DNA of 64,000 nt from Arthrobacter sp. fls2-241-R2A-200. Lineage in GTDB: Bacteria > Actinomycetota > Actinomycetes > Actinomycetales > Micrococcaceae. Below, piece by piece: positions 44,571-54,790 of the stretch. The notes under the pieces are model-generated. The model did no database searches, had not been told where the DNA came from, and saw only the letters and a list, made by a program, of their open reading frames with translations. The first letter of the stretch is position 1. Every line of letters starts with the position of its first letter. The stretch lies in assembly GCF_030209745.1 (NCBI RefSeq), contig NZ_JARVRJ010000001.1, positions 62,001 to 126,000 on the forward strand. Reading direction: 5' to 3'. Made by a program: the position numbers and the translations under genes.

Positions 44571-47093
44571 ATGGATATGTTGTTTGACCCTTACGCAAAC
44601 GGACCCTTCAAAGCAGGCACCAAAGCCGCAGTCAAGGCTGCCCCTGAGCTATCCCGCACTGGTGGAGGTGGCTCCATGGCAACGCCTGCGCCCGCTCCAG
44701 AGGGTCCGGCAGCAGGCGGTTGGGGCAACCAGGCGTCCTCGGGACTCCCGACGGCGGATGCCCTCCTCCAGGGGTTGAACCCACAGCAGGAAGAGGCCGT
44801 CAAGCACGCAGGAAGCCCGTTGCTCATCGTGGCCGGCGCGGGTTCGGGCAAGACCCGAGTGCTGAGTAACCGCATCGCCTACCTCATAGCCACCAAGCGC
44901 GCCCACCACGGCGAAATCCTGGCCATCACCTTCACCAACAAGGCAGCGGCGGAAATGCGGGAACGCATCGAGGCTTTGGTAGGCGGCCGGGCCAAGTCCA
45001 TGTGGATCTCCACCTTCCACTCCTCCTGCGTCCGGATTCTGCGGAGGGAGGCCGCGAGCGTTGGCCTGAACTCGAATTTCTCCATCTATGACTCGGCCGA
45101 TTCCCTGCGCCTGATCACCCTGGTCTCAAAGAACCTGGATCTTGATCCCAAGAAGTTCGCGCCCAAGGCCATCCAGCACAAAATCTCAGCGCTTAAGAAC
45201 GAACTGATCGACGCCGATTCGTACGCGTCTTCTGCAAACTACAACGACCCCTTCGACACGGCCGTGGCCGAGGTCTTCAAGGGTTACACCCAGCGGCTGC
45301 GGCAAGCCAACGCCATGGACTTCGATGACCTCATCGCAGAGACCGTCTACATGTTCCGGGCTTTCCCTGCGCTCGCAGAGTCTTACAGGCGCCGGTTCCG
45401 CCATGTCCTGGTGGACGAGTACCAGGACACCAACCACGCCCAGTACGCGCTGGTCAGGGAAATCGTGGGCACGGGAGCGGACACCGACGTCGAGCCGAGT
45501 GAACTCACGGTGGTGGGCGATTCCGATCAATCCATTTATGCGTTCCGTGGCGCCGACATCCGCAACATCGTGGAGTTCGAGGCAGACTATCCCAATGCGC
45601 GCACCATCAAGCTCGAACAGAACTACCGGTCAACGCAGAACATCCTCAGCGCTGCCAACTCGGTCATCTCCCGCAATCCCAACCGCCAGGAAAAACGCTT
45701 GTGGACCGCGGAAGGCGACGGCGAAAAAATAGTGGGCTACGTGGGGGAGAACGAGCACGACGAAGCCCAGTTCATCGCCAAGGAAATCGACCGCCTGCAG
45801 GACGAGGAAGGCCTGCGTCCTGGCGACGTCGCGATCTTCTACCGGACCAACGCCCAGTCGCGGTCCATCGAGGACGTCTTGGTCCGGGTGGGCTTGCCGT
45901 ACAAGGTTGTTGGCGGCACCCGGTTCTACGAGCGCAAGGAAATTAAGGATGCCCTGGCGTACTTGCGCGTGTTGGTGAACCCGGACGACGACGTCAACCT
46001 TCGGCGCGTGTTGAACGAACCCAAACGGGGGATCGGCGACCGCGCTGAAGGAGCCGTGGCAGCCTTGGCTGAGCGGGAACGGACATCATTCATGACGGCC
46101 GCCCGCCGCGCAGACCAAGCGCCTGGCATGGCAACCCGCTCCGTTAACGCCGTGCTGGGCTTCGTGAAACTGCTGGACGACCTTGCCGAAGTCGCATCCG
46201 GTTCTGGTGCGTCGGCAGCACTTGAAGCCGTCCTTGAGCAGACCGGCTACCTTGCCGGGCTTCGGGCCAGCAACGATCCCCAAGATGAGTCGCGGGTTGA
46301 GAACCTCGCCGAACTTGTGGCTGTGGTCAGGGAGTATGAGCGTGACAACCCGGAGGGCTCGCTCGGCGAGTTCTTGGAGCAGGTTTCGCTGGTGGCAGAC
46401 GCTGACCAGATCCCCGATGCTCCGGGCGGGGACATTGATGCCGCAGTTGCTGAGGCCAAGCGGATGGGAGTGGTCACGCTGATGACCCTCCACACGGCCA
46501 AGGGCTTGGAGTTTCCCGTCGTCTTCCTCACGGGCATGGAGCATGGAATTTTCCCCCACCAACGCTCGGCAACAGACCCTAAGGAGCTCGCGGAAGAACG
46601 CCGGCTGGCCTACGTGGGCCTCACGCGTGCTCGGAAACGCCTCTACGTGACCCGCTCCGAGGTCCGCAGCATGTGGGGTCAAAGCCAGTACAACCCTGCC
46701 AGCCAGTTCCTCGAAGAAATCCCCTCCGAGCTCGTTGAGTGGAAGCGCGAAGGCATGAGCCGCCAAGCGGGTGGTTGGGGCAGTGCGCCCATCGGCTCAA
46801 ACAGGTACGGTGGCTCGTTCTGGGGCGCCGGAACGTCCCGCGGCGCTGCCGCCAGCCCCACCGCAGGGTTCGACGCAGACGTCCCTGCCGCCGTCGTCCG
46901 CAGCAGGGTCCAGCCCCAAAAGGAAGTCATTTCGGTGGTGGTCGGGGACAAGGTGAACCACACGAGCTTCGGCAACGGCGTGGTGCTGGGCATCGAAGGC
47001 GCAGGGGACAAGACGGTGGCCAAAGTGAAGTTCGACGTCGGTGAGAAGCGCCTGCTGTTGCGGTACGCGCCGCTGACGAAATTGGACGTATAA
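44571..47093 (+). CDS. pcrA: UvrD/PcrA-type DNA helicase
   Basis: This 840-residue superfamily 1 helicase, the Gram-positive PcrA type, unwinds DNA 3'-5' and acts in repair and replication restart. It has LNPQQEEAV (motif Q), Walker A GAGSGKTRVLSNR, TFTNKAAAEMRER, VDEYQDTNHAQY (motif II), GDSDQSIYAFRGAD and HTAKGLEFPVVF. The last 60 residues (VVGDKVNHTSFGNGVVLG onwards) are the C-terminal Tudor-like region that binds RNA polymerase in PcrA. An unstructured N-terminal region of about 60 residues precedes the domain. Length is normal. Confidence 0.95.
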   Translation: MDMLFDPYANGPFKAGTKAAVKAAPELSRTGGGGSMATPAPAPEGPAAGGWGNQASSGLPTADALLQGLNPQQEEAVKHAGSPLLIVAGAGSGKTRVLSNRIAYLIATKRAHHGEILAITFTNKAAAEMRERIEALVGGRAKSMWISTFHSSCVRILRREAASVGLNSNFSIYDSADSLRLITLVSKNLDLDPKKFAPKAIQHKISALKNELIDADSYASSANYNDPFDTAVAEVFKGYTQRLRQANAMDFDDLIAETVYMFRAFPALAESYRRRFRHVLVDEYQDTNHAQYALVREIVGTGADTDVEPSELTVVGDSDQSIYAFRGADIRNIVEFEADYPNARTIKLEQNYRSTQNILSAANSVISRNPNRQEKRLWTAEGDGEKIVGYVGENEHDEAQFIAKEIDRLQDEEGLRPGDVAIFYRTNAQSRSIEDVLVRVGLPYKVVGGTRFYERKEIKDALAYLRVLVNPDDDVNLRRVLNEPKRGIGDRAEGAVAALAERERTSFMTAARRADQAPGMATRSVNAVLGFVKLLDDLAEVASGSGASAALEAVLEQTGYLAGLRASNDPQDESRVENLAELVAVVREYERDNPEGSLGEFLEQVSLVADADQIPDAPGGDIDAAVAEAKRMGVVTLMTLHTAKGLEFPVVFLTGMEHGIFPHQRSATDPKELAEERRLAYVGLTRARKRLYVTRSEVRSMWGQSQYNPASQFLEEIPSELVEWKREGMSRQAGGWGSAPIGSNRYGGSFWGAGTSRGAAASPTAGFDADVPAAVVRSRVQPQKEVISVVVGDKVNHTSFGNGVVLGIEGAGDKTVAKVKFDVGEKRLLLRYAPLTKLDV

Positions 47094-47325
47094 GAGCGTG
47101 ATTCTGCGGTATTTCTACACGTGATAGAAGTGTAAGGTTACTCACTTAACAGGTAGTGTGTAGCTGGCGGGACTCCTCAAAGGGCTAAAGTTCCGAGAGG
47201 ACCTTACGCAATGTGACTGGCTTTCATCCCGGTTGTTTACCGCGTACTTTCCGCAGCTGGCTAACGCGGTCATCGCGGTTCCCGGCTGAACAGAAAACTA
47301 CTTCGACGTAGAAGGACACTAAACC
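47094..47325 (+). promoter_or_regulatory. sucC upstream region
   Basis: There is no gene here. It holds the inverted repeat TTCTA-CACGTGA-TAGAA (about 47115-47131), a possible operator, and a long likely leader. AGAAGG lies 9 nt before the sucC start. Confidence 0.4.
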
Positions 47326-48495
47326 GTGGACCTGTTTGAATATCAGGCGCGCGATATGTTCGAGGCGCACGGTGTACCCGTGCTCGCTGGCATCGTGGCG
47401 CACACCCCTGAAGAAGCAAAGGCAGCTGCTGAGAAAATCGGCGGCGTAACTGTCGTAAAGGCACAGGTTAAGGTCGGTGGCCGTGGTAAGGCTGGCGGCG
47501 TCAAGGTTGCCAAGACTGCCGAAGAGGCGCTTGAGTACGCCACCAACATCCTGGGCATGGACATCAAGGGCCACACCGTCAACAAGGTGATGATCGCCCA
47601 AGGCGCGGACATCGCCGAGGAATTCTACTTTTCGGTCCTGTTGGACCGCGCCAACCGCAACTACCTGGCCATGTGCTCGGTTGAGGGCGGTATGGAAATC
47701 GAGCAGCTGGCTGTTGAGCGTCCCGAGGCTCTGGCCAAGGTTGCCATCGACCCCGCTGTCGGCATCGACCAGGCCAAGGCCGACGAGATCGTCGCAACAG
47801 CAGGCTTCCCCGAGGAATTGCGCGGCAAAGTTGCCGACGTCATCCTGAAGCTCTGGGACGTCTTCAAGAAGGAAGACGCAACGCTGGTTGAGGTCAACCC
47901 GCTGGTTCGCACCGGTGCAGGCGACATCGTTGCTCTCGACGGCAAGGTTTCCTTGGACGAGAACGCAGACTTCCGCCACGTGCACCACGCCACGTTGGAA
48001 GACAAGGACGCAGCTGATCCGCTCGAGGCCAAGGCCAAGGCGCAGGACCTCAACTACGTCAAGCTCGACGGCGAAGTCGGCATCATCGGCAATGGCGCCG
48101 GTCTTGTGATGTCAACCCTCGACGTCGTTGCTTACGCCGGCGAAAACCACGGCAACGTCAAGCCCGCCAACTTCCTTGACATCGGCGGTGGAGCATCCGC
48201 TGAGGTCATGGCCAACGGACTGGACGTCATCCTCGGCGATGACCAGGTCAAGAGCGTTTTCGTGAACGTATTCGGTGGCATCACCGCGTGTGACGCCGTC
48301 GCAAAGGGCATCGTGGGTGCGCTTGCCGAGCTTGGTTCCTCCGCGAACAAGCCGCTGGTAGTTCGCCTCGACGGCAACAACGTTGAGGAAGGCCGCCGCA
48401 TCCTGACCGAGGCCAACCACCCGCTGGTTACCCTGGCCGCCACCATGGACGAGGGCGCCGACAAGGCCGCCGAGCTCGCCAACGCAGCTAAGTAA
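47326..48495 (+). CDS. sucC: Succinyl-CoA synthetase, beta subunit (ADP-forming)
   Basis: This 389-residue ATP-grasp subunit converts succinyl-CoA to succinate with ATP formation in the citric-acid cycle. It starts [19 protein letters not shown], typical of SucC. ATP-binding features such as [18 protein letters not shown] and the later [12 protein letters not shown] are present. The GTG start at 47326 follows AGAAGG. SucD starts 12 nt downstream, making the classic sucCD pair. Confidence 0.97.
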   Translation: MDLFEYQARDMFEAHGVPVLAGIVAHTPEEAKAAAEKIGGVTVVKAQVKVGGRGKAGGVKVAKTAEEALEYATNILGMDIKGHTVNKVMIAQGADIAEEFYFSVLLDRANRNYLAMCSVEGGMEIEQLAVERPEALAKVAIDPAVGIDQAKADEIVATAGFPEELRGKVADVILKLWDVFKKEDATLVEVNPLVRTGAGDIVALDGKVSLDENADFRHVHHATLEDKDAADPLEAKAKAQDLNYVKLDGEVGIIGNGAGLVMSTLDVVAYAGENHGNVKPANFLDIGGGASAEVMANGLDVILGDDQVKSVFVNVFGGITACDAVAKGIVGALAELGSSANKPLVVRLDGNNVEEGRRILTEANHPLVTLAATMDEGADKAAELANAAK

Positions 48496-48507
48496 AGGGA
48501 CCCGAGA

Positions 48508-49410
48508 ATGTCTATCTACCTCAACAAAGACTCCAAGGTCATCGTTCAGGGCATCACCGGCGGCGAAGGCACCAAGCACACCGCCCTGATGCTCAAGGCC
48601 GGCACCAACATTGTTGGCGGCGTCAACGCCCGCAAGGCCGGCACCACGGTCATGCACGGCGACAACGAAATCACCGTCTTTGGCACCGTCAAGGAAGCCA
48701 TGGCTGAGACGGGCGCAGACGTGTCCATCGTCTTCGTCCCGCCTGCATTCACCAAGGACGCCGTCGTAGAAGCAATCGAAGCAGGCATTGGCCTGGTCGT
48801 TGTCATCACTGAAGGCGTACCGGTCCAGGATTCCGCCGAGTTCTGGGCGCTGGCCCAGTCCAAGGTGGACGCCGACGGCAAGCAGGTCACCCGTATCATC
48901 GGCCCGAACTGCCCCGGCATCATCACCCCGGGTGAGGCCTTGGTTGGCATCACCCCGGCCAACATCACGGGCAAGGGCCCCATCGGCCTCGTGTCCAAGT
49001 CCGGTACGTTGACCTACCAGATGATGTACGAACTCCGCGACCTCGGTTTCTCCACCGCGATCGGCATCGGTGGCGACCCCATCATCGGCACCACGCACAT
49101 CGACGCCTTGGCTGCGTTCGAAGCTGATCCCGAGACCAAGGCCATCGTCATGATCGGTGAAATCGGTGGTGACGCTGAAGAGCGCGCCGCTGACTACATC
49201 AAGGCCAACGTCACCAAGCCGGTTGTCGGCTACGTGGCCGGCTTCACCGCTCCCGAGGGCAAGACCATGGGCCACGCAGGCGCCATCGTGTCCGGTTCCG
49301 CCGGTACGGCCCAGGCGAAGAAGGAAGCTCTCGAAGCTGCAGGCGTGAAGGTCGGCAAGACGCCGTCCGAAACGGCCACGCTCTTGCGCGAAGTTTTCGC
49401 TACGCTCTAG
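48508..49410 (+). CDS. sucD: Succinyl-CoA synthetase, alpha subunit
   Basis: This 300-residue subunit binds CoA and carries the phosphohistidine. The Rossmann N-terminus ([19 protein letters not shown]) binds CoA. The active-site His is in [17 protein letters not shown]. It pairs with SucC 12 nt upstream, with GAGA before the ATG. A direct octamer repeat and a strong terminator follow the stop. Confidence 0.97.
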   Translation: MSIYLNKDSKVIVQGITGGEGTKHTALMLKAGTNIVGGVNARKAGTTVMHGDNEITVFGTVKEAMAETGADVSIVFVPPAFTKDAVVEAIEAGIGLVVVITEGVPVQDSAEFWALAQSKVDADGKQVTRIIGPNCPGIITPGEALVGITPANITGKGPIGLVSKSGTLTYQMMYELRDLGFSTAIGIGGDPIIGTTHIDALAAFEADPETKAIVMIGEIGGDAEERAADYIKANVTKPVVGYVAGFTAPEGKTMGHAGAIVSGSAGTAQAKKEALEAAGVKVGKTPSETATLLREVFATL

Positions 49411-49413
49411 CTC

Positions 49414-49445
49414 CCAGAACGCCAGAACGCCAGTACGCCAGTACG
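49414..49445. repeat. Four tandem 8-bp units after sucD
   Basis: CCAGAACG, CCAGAACG, CCAGTACG, CCAGTACG run head to tail just after the sucD stop and touch the terminator stem. Confidence 0.75.
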
Positions 49446-49490
49446 ACGACGGCCCGGCGCCTTCCCACGGAAGGTACCGGGCCGTCGTCG
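49444..49490 (+). terminator. Large hairpin terminator of sucCD
   Basis: CGACGACGGCCCGG (49444-49457) and CCGGGCCGTCGTCG (49477-49490) pair perfectly, with an inner CCTTCC/GGAAGG stem. There is no long T-run, but the structure is strong. Confidence 0.7.
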
Positions 49491-49502
49491 CGCGTTAACC
49501 AT

Positions 49503-49567
49503 TCGTTGTGGGGCCCGCTCTGCATGTCATTTCCTCGTCGCAGGGGGCAGAGCGGGCCCCACAACGA
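49503..49567. repeat. REP-like palindrome, copy 2
   Basis: A perfect 21-bp inverted repeat: the left arm 49503-49523 contains GTTGTGGGGCCCGCTCTGC, the right arm is 49547-49567, and the loop is 23 nt. The same arms, with small changes, occur at 4114-4180. It lies between the convergent sucD and PIG-L genes. Confidence 0.75.
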
Positions 49568-49638
49568 GCCGGGCATAGCTGACGCGGACCGAAGAGTCTG
49601 GGGGAAAACTCCGGCCCGCGCCAGGTTCATGGGGCCGG

Positions 49639-52581
49639 TTAGCCGATGATCTTCATCGACTGCCAGCCAGTGCCAAGGCTCGTGGGGGTGCCGAATCCTC
49701 CACTTCCTGTGCCCGGATAGAGCCAGAGCGTGTCGCCGATGCGGCCGATGACGTCGTTTTTACCGTCGCCGTTGAGGTCCCGGGGGCCGGCTAGGGCCGT
49801 CCGGTCGCTCCAGCTTGTGGTGATCTTGCTCCACGTGGTCCATCCGCTCGCTCCGTTTCCGAGGTACAGCCAGAGGGAACCCGAGCTGGCGCCGCGTGCC
49901 AGCACGTCCGCCTTCCCATCGCCATTGAAGTCGCCCGTGCTGAAGATCGTATCCATCACGTCCCAGCCGGTGCCGACTGTCGTTGGCGTCCGGAGCCCGC
50001 CGGTGCCGGTGCCTTGATACAGCCGCAGATCACCGTTGGCGCGCATCGCCATCACGTCCGGGATGCCGTCTCCGCTGAAGTCCCCCGGGGAGAACAGCTG
50101 CGTCAGGAGGCTCCAGCCGGTACTGACCTGGATCCTGGTACCGAAACCGCCTGCGCCGTCACCCGGGTACAGCCAGAGGACATCGCCGGCCCGTGCCAGC
50201 ACGTCGGGCTTGCTGTCTCCATTGAAGTCTCCCGGAGTGATCACATCAGTCACGGTGGACCAATTCGAGGCAGGTACCGCTAGCTGCCGCGTCAGCAAGC
50301 CGCCGGTGCCGTCACCCGGATAGAGGTACAGATTTCCTGAAGCGTCCGTCGCCAGGACATCGGCTTTGCCGTCCCCGTTGAAATCGTGGGCCGACGGCGG
50401 CCCGGCTACCGGAACGCTGTACGTCTGCGTTCCGACCGCGGACGTGTTGCCTGCGGTGTCCACGCCAATGTACTTCAGGACCATGGCCGAGTTGCCCATG
50501 GTGATGGGTCCTGTGTACTTGAAGTCCGTGGCAGAGGTGGTGGCCGTGGGGGTGCTGCCATCTTGCGTGTAGTAGATGGTGGCGGGCTCATTTGCCGTCA
50601 GGGTGATCGTTGCACCGCTGGCCAGGGCCCGACTGGTGGGATTGGCCGTCACCACAGGAGCGGTTGTATCCGGCGGCACCGTATACGTCTGGGTGACGAC
50701 GTCGGACACGTTGCCCGCTGTATCACGGGCGAAATACTTCAAGGTCATGGGGTCAGGACCGTTGAAGGTTATCGGCGAGCTGTACACCACTCCCGCCGTC
50801 AGCGGATCGCTGCCGTCGGTGGTGTAACGGATCTCCGCCGGCTCGTTCGCGGTCAACGTGATCTTGGTGCCGGGCGTGTATGCCCCGCTCAAGGGATTTG
50901 CCGTGACCACGGGTTTGGTGGTGTCTGGGCCGGTGGAGTACGTCTGCGTTGCTACTGCGGACGAGTTGTTTGAGGAATCCACGGCAAAGTACTTCAGGGT
51001 CATCGCACCATTGAGGGTGATGGGAGTGGTGTACTTGCTGCTGGCCGTCGTGGGAGTTGATCCGTCGGTGGTGTAGTAGATCGTCGCGGTCTCGTTGGTG
51101 CTCAAGGCAACCTGTTGACCTGGATTGTATGTTCCTCCGGCTGGAGTGGCGGTCACTACGGGAGCAGTGGTGTCTGCTCCGAGGTAGGTCTCGAACTCTG
51201 CCAGTCCGACGTCGGTTGTGGTGGAACTGACGGAGGTGATGTTGAACCGGACGGAGCTAACGGTCCGTGCCGGGAACGTGATGGTGAGCCCTGATCCGTT
51301 GTTGGGCAAAGCCGGTACCTGCACGGTGCTGCCATCCGAGAACTGCAGGCTTCCGCCGGTAACTTGGTTGCTGAGGTCAGGGCGATCGAACAAGGTGACT
51401 GAGCCGATGGTACGGGTCGGAGCGTAGTTGTACTGGATCCAAGCCCCCGCTTTTTCTCCCGCCGTCACCCATTCCCGGGTAGCGTCCATGGGAGCTCCCC
51501 AGTCGTACCCGTCGCGCGCCTTTTCGGGACTTTGGTCCGGTCCCTTTTGGGAGGAGGCGGTGACAGTAGCTCCTGTGGACTTGTCCGCGTTGCCCGTCCA
51601 TTCAATGGCTGTGATGTACTGCCGCTTGAGCCATTGGTCATACGGCGAATCCGGGCAACCTTCGCCGGGCGAATCACAAATGTACATGTCATAGCCGGCA
51701 AACTTCACGAACGTATCCACCTTGGCGGTGAGCTCCGCGCCCGTGACGTTTTGTGGGTACTCGTCAATAACGTAGGCGTCGTAGGCCGTCGCCGTATGTG
51801 GTCCGGTGAAGCTCCGCGAGGCAAGTTGGGCGAACTTGGCAGTGGCCCAGTGGTCGCTGTGGTCATACGGCTGCTTGTACGTTCCGGTCCAATCCTGAGT
51901 GCGGAATGTGGTGGGCTGGAAGTCGGCGACCAGGCGGTTCAGCGTGTTCTGGAACTGTGTTTTGGTGAACGTCGCGGAGTTGTCCACCGGTCGGATGGCT
52001 GAGAGCCTGCCGTCCCAGAGCTTCAAAATGCTTTGGTCGTTGTACGCGGCGCTACCGTCTCCGTTGGGGAAACCATCGGGCAACCGCATGAAGATCACAG
52101 AGATATTGGGAGCAGCGTTGAGGGTCTCCTTGGTCAGCGCGCGGTTCGGCAGACCGGCGTCGCCTATTGTCCAAGAGTCGGCGACGCCGGCCATCTTGGC
52201 GTAGCTGGCCCGGATTCCTGCTTCGAGGCTGTGCCAGTAGGTGGGCCCCTCGCCTGCCTCACCAGCGGTGGTGTACACGGTTTCGAGGCAACGCTTGGCC
52301 TGGATATCGCGCATGAAGTCCGGGCTGAGGAAGATCAGGTCGTCGTCGGTATGCGCCACAATTTGCATTGCGCCGCCGGCGCCCGAACATGACGGGCTGG
52401 CAGCAACAACTGGTGGCGCGAAGCCGAAAACCAGGGTGGTCAGGCCGAGCGAAAGGCCTGAGAGGAATCCCAAAGCGCGCCTGGGTATGGAGGCGCGCTG
52501 GGGCCCGGAGGAGGTACGGCGAGTGAGGGAGGAAGAGTGGGTGCCGCCAAGGGGACGGCGAGGGGAATTTGAACGGACCAC
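49639..52581 (-). CDS. Secreted PIG-L deacetylase with CBM-like and FG-GAP repeats
   Basis: This 980-residue exported protein has several domains. After an Arg-rich start and a hydrophobic signal (about 36-62) comes a PIG-L/LmbE-type deacetylase with AHTDDD (normally AHPDDE) and HSDHW, which bind zinc. A galactose-binding-like domain (from VTASSQKG) follows, then three chitobiase C-terminal-type beta repeats (YYTTDGSTPT, RYTTDGSDPL, YYTQDGSTPT) and five FG-GAP blades (DFNGDGKADV type). It likely deacetylates a surface sugar. I place the start at GTG 52581, because AAGGAG lies 7 nt upstream; the ATG at 52587 would be only 1 nt from it. Confidence 0.85.
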   Translation of the reverse strand: MVRSNSPRRPLGGTHSSSLTRRTSSGPQRASIPRRALGFLSGLSLGLTTLVFGFAPPVVAASPSCSGAGGAMQIVAHTDDDLIFLSPDFMRDIQAKRCLETVYTTAGEAGEGPTYWHSLEAGIRASYAKMAGVADSWTIGDAGLPNRALTKETLNAAPNISVIFMRLPDGFPNGDGSAAYNDQSILKLWDGRLSAIRPVDNSATFTKTQFQNTLNRLVADFQPTTFRTQDWTGTYKQPYDHSDHWATAKFAQLASRSFTGPHTATAYDAYVIDEYPQNVTGAELTAKVDTFVKFAGYDMYICDSPGEGCPDSPYDQWLKRQYITAIEWTGNADKSTGATVTASSQKGPDQSPEKARDGYDWGAPMDATREWVTAGEKAGAWIQYNYAPTRTIGSVTLFDRPDLSNQVTGGSLQFSDGSTVQVPALPNNGSGLTITFPARTVSSVRFNITSVSSTTTDVGLAEFETYLGADTTAPVVTATPAGGTYNPGQQVALSTNETATIYYTTDGSTPTTASSKYTTPITLNGAMTLKYFAVDSSNNSSAVATQTYSTGPDTTKPVVTANPLSGAYTPGTKITLTANEPAEIRYTTDGSDPLTAGVVYSSPITFNGPDPMTLKYFARDTAGNVSDVVTQTYTVPPDTTAPVVTANPTSRALASGATITLTANEPATIYYTQDGSTPTATTSATDFKYTGPITMGNSAMVLKYIGVDTAGNTSAVGTQTYSVPVAGPPSAHDFNGDGKADVLATDASGNLYLYPGDGTGGLLTRQLAVPASNWSTVTDVITPGDFNGDSKPDVLARAGDVLWLYPGDGAGGFGTRIQVSTGWSLLTQLFSPGDFSGDGIPDVMAMRANGDLRLYQGTGTGGLRTPTTVGTGWDVMDTIFSTGDFNGDGKADVLARGASSGSLWLYLGNGASGWTTWSKITTSWSDRTALAGPRDLNGDGKNDVIGRIGDTLWLYPGTGSGGFGTPTSLGTGWQSMKIIG

Positions 52582-52777
52582 AATCATGCTCCTTGAGCAG
52601 ATGTTGGGCCCCCCAGCCGGCAAGCTTACGGCGTCCCTTTCGACGCCGATTCAATGGCATTGGCTACTTCAACCGCGTTCCCCGGAAGTACTAAGGATAC
52701 GGTGCGTGTCACGTTACTCCCTCCGCGTGGATCTGAAAAGTGCCCGGCTAGGCCAATATTCACGGTGGTCGGTCCCT

Positions 52778-52783
52778 TAGGCT
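52778..52783 (+). promoter_or_regulatory. -10 box of a leaderless promoter (LOG-like gene)
   Basis: TAGGCT is followed by 6 nt and then the ATG at 52790. Confidence 0.5.
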
Positions 52784-52789
52784 AAACCC

Positions 52790-53923
52790 ATGAATCGAAC
52801 CGGAGCTTTGAGTCCGAGCCCCCGGACACTCGACGTCGAAAGCGTGGCCCGCTTCGACGAATTGGTGAAGGCAGGTGCCCGCTCCCTCCACGGCTGGCAC
52901 GCACAATCCCTGGATCTTCGCGGCCGTTCCCGTGAGCTCAAAGCCCTCGACCCCCGCGGGGCTGTTTTCTTGGGGTGCACCTTTGACAATGGTGTGGAGG
53001 AGAGCTTGAGAAGCCGCGGTGCGCTCATCTTTCCCCAGCTCGGCGGCGTCCCTTTCAACCCTTACCGCGCCAGCCTCTACAGTGCGCAGGAACTCTACGA
53101 GGACATAGCTACCGAGGAATACGAGTCCACACTGGACGCCCGGGTATATCAGTGGAGCATCCTTCCGGGCCGTCGCGGAAGCCTTGACTCAACGCTTGCC
53201 GCCGCCCTCCATGACCACGCGATCGGCGATGCCTTGGATGAGTTGCTGGAACACGGAGTTCTCGCTGGAAAGAAGCTGGTGGGTGTCATGGGCGGGCACG
53301 CTGCCCAGCGTGGCACCAGCGAGTTCGCCGACGCCGCCCGACTAGGCCGCCTGCTGGCCCAATCCGGCTTCACTGTCGCTACAGGAGGCGGTCCGGGCGC
53401 GATGGAAGCCGCCAACTTAGGTGCCTACCTTAGCGGAATGCCCGACGCCGATTCCGCGGCTGCCCTTCAGGCGCTCGGCGCCGTGCTAGGGTTCCGGCCC
53501 TCGGTGACGGCTTGGGCGCGTCAGGCGGCCGCCGTCGTCGAGCGTTATCCCCAGGGCACGGCGACGCTGGGGATTCCGACATGGTTCTACGGCCACGAGC
53601 CGCCTAATCTCTTCGCCACCCACATCGCCAAGTACTTTGCCAATTCAGTCCGGGAAGCCATCCTCCTGGAACTCTGCAACGGAGGTGTCGTCTACCTTCC
53701 CGGTGCGGCCGGCACAGTCCAGGAAATCTTCCAAGATGCCTGCGAAAACTACTACGGCACACCGGAAACGGTGACCCCCATGGTGCTGGTTGGCCGCGAT
53801 TATTGGGTCAGGGATTTCCCGGCGTGGCCCATGGTGCAGAGTCTCGCGGAGGGCCGTCCCATGGCGGACCGGATCTTCCTGGTGGATACCATCGAGGATG
53901 CGCTGGCGGTCCTGACGCGGTAG
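52790..53923 (+). CDS. LOG/TIGR00725-like Rossmann-fold nucleotide-binding protein
   Basis: This 377-residue cytoplasmic protein has a LOG-type (lysine decarboxylase-like) Rossmann core in its second half: GVMGGHAAQRGT, then TGGGPGAMEAANLGA, and the catalytic-region variant VYLPGAAGTVQEIF in place of the PGGxGTxxE motif. The N-terminal 150 residues are an extra domain. LOG proteins release cytokinin-like bases from nucleotides, but the altered motif and extra domain make the function uncertain. The start is supported by TAGGCT 6 nt before the ATG. It ends 4 nt before a convergent gene. Confidence 0.8.
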   Translation: MNRTGALSPSPRTLDVESVARFDELVKAGARSLHGWHAQSLDLRGRSRELKALDPRGAVFLGCTFDNGVEESLRSRGALIFPQLGGVPFNPYRASLYSAQELYEDIATEEYESTLDARVYQWSILPGRRGSLDSTLAAALHDHAIGDALDELLEHGVLAGKKLVGVMGGHAAQRGTSEFADAARLGRLLAQSGFTVATGGGPGAMEAANLGAYLSGMPDADSAAALQALGAVLGFRPSVTAWARQAAAVVERYPQGTATLGIPTWFYGHEPPNLFATHIAKYFANSVREAILLELCNGGVVYLPGAAGTVQEIFQDACENYYGTPETVTPMVLVGRDYWVRDFPAWPMVQSLAEGRPMADRIFLVDTIEDALAVLTR

Positions 53924-53927
53924 CCGC

Positions 53928-54788
53928 TCAGATGTCCTTCCGGCAGGGCGCCGATGAGAGGCGGTAGAGGCCGTTGAGGTCCCCGGCGGCGAGGCCATCC
54001 GGGGCGCCGATTTCCGGGTACATGAGCTGGACCGGATCATCCACATGGTCCAGCCCCATCACGTGCCCCAGTTCGTGTTGCATGACGGCCAATACGTAGT
54101 CCTTGCCGCCCTGTTCGGCAAGCAGTTCGGTGATCTGAGGAGTGTCCAACTCCAGGCTGCCGGTGATGTAGCTTTTAGGCCCTTTGTTGAGCGAATACAT
54201 GGTGCTCCCGCCGGTCCCGATGACGTTCCCGGCCAAGGCCGGAGCCACGTCCGGAGTTGTCCAGGAGATAAGTAGGGGAGCCCAGCGGTCGCCGTATTTG
54301 GCCCGCTGATACGGTTCGCGGTGGGGCACTGGAAGCTCGTCCGTGCTGCCATCATTGACGAAACTGATGCCGGTGGCGGTCGAAATTTTCTCGATGGCAG
54401 TGCTCAGGAGTGCGTCGCTCCCTGGCGGGGCGGTGGCGCTGTTCACCACATAGTGCAGCGGCCGGCAGGGCGAGTACCCCACGGGAGTGCCGTCGTCGTT
54501 AGTGGCCAGGAACTTATATGAATCACTGGCGACAGCTGGCGCGGGAGGCGAGCCCAGCGGCGCGTCTGCCTCTTCACGGCCTGGCGGAGGCGCGTTCTCT
54601 GCCCGCGGAGGCGACGGTTGGACGATTCCCGGTTGCGGGGAAGCCAGGGCGCTGAACGGCGGGAGCAGTTCTTTGAATCGTGCGTTGCCGTGAAGGAACA
54701 GGCCGATGACGACGGCGAGAACCGCCGACGCTACCACCAGGAGACTTCGCGTGGCCGCCCTAACGCCTCGGTGCTTCGGCCGATTCAA
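53928..54788 (-). CDS. Membrane-anchored matrixin-like metalloprotease
   Basis: This 286-residue protein has one N-terminal membrane segment (about residues 17-37, LVVASAVLAVVIGLFLHG), a Pro-rich linker and a C-terminal peptidase domain with the zinc motif HELGHVMGLDH. The early CRPLHYVVN and late LMYPEIG (Met-turn) fit the metzincin class. It should act outside the cell. I place the start at TTG 54788, 3 nt after the ferritin-VIT1 stop. No good ribosome site is visible, so it is probably translated by coupling. Confidence 0.75.
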   Translation of the reverse strand: MNRPKHRGVRAATRSLLVVASAVLAVVIGLFLHGNARFKELLPPFSALASPQPGIVQPSPPRAENAPPPGREEADAPLGSPPAPAVASDSYKFLATNDDGTPVGYSPCRPLHYVVNSATAPPGSDALLSTAIEKISTATGISFVNDGSTDELPVPHREPYQRAKYGDRWAPLLISWTTPDVAPALAGNVIGTGGSTMYSLNKGPKSYITGSLELDTPQITELLAEQGGKDYVLAVMQHELGHVMGLDHVDDPVQLMYPEIGAPDGLAAGDLNGLYRLSSAPCRKDI

Positions 54789-54790
54789 AC

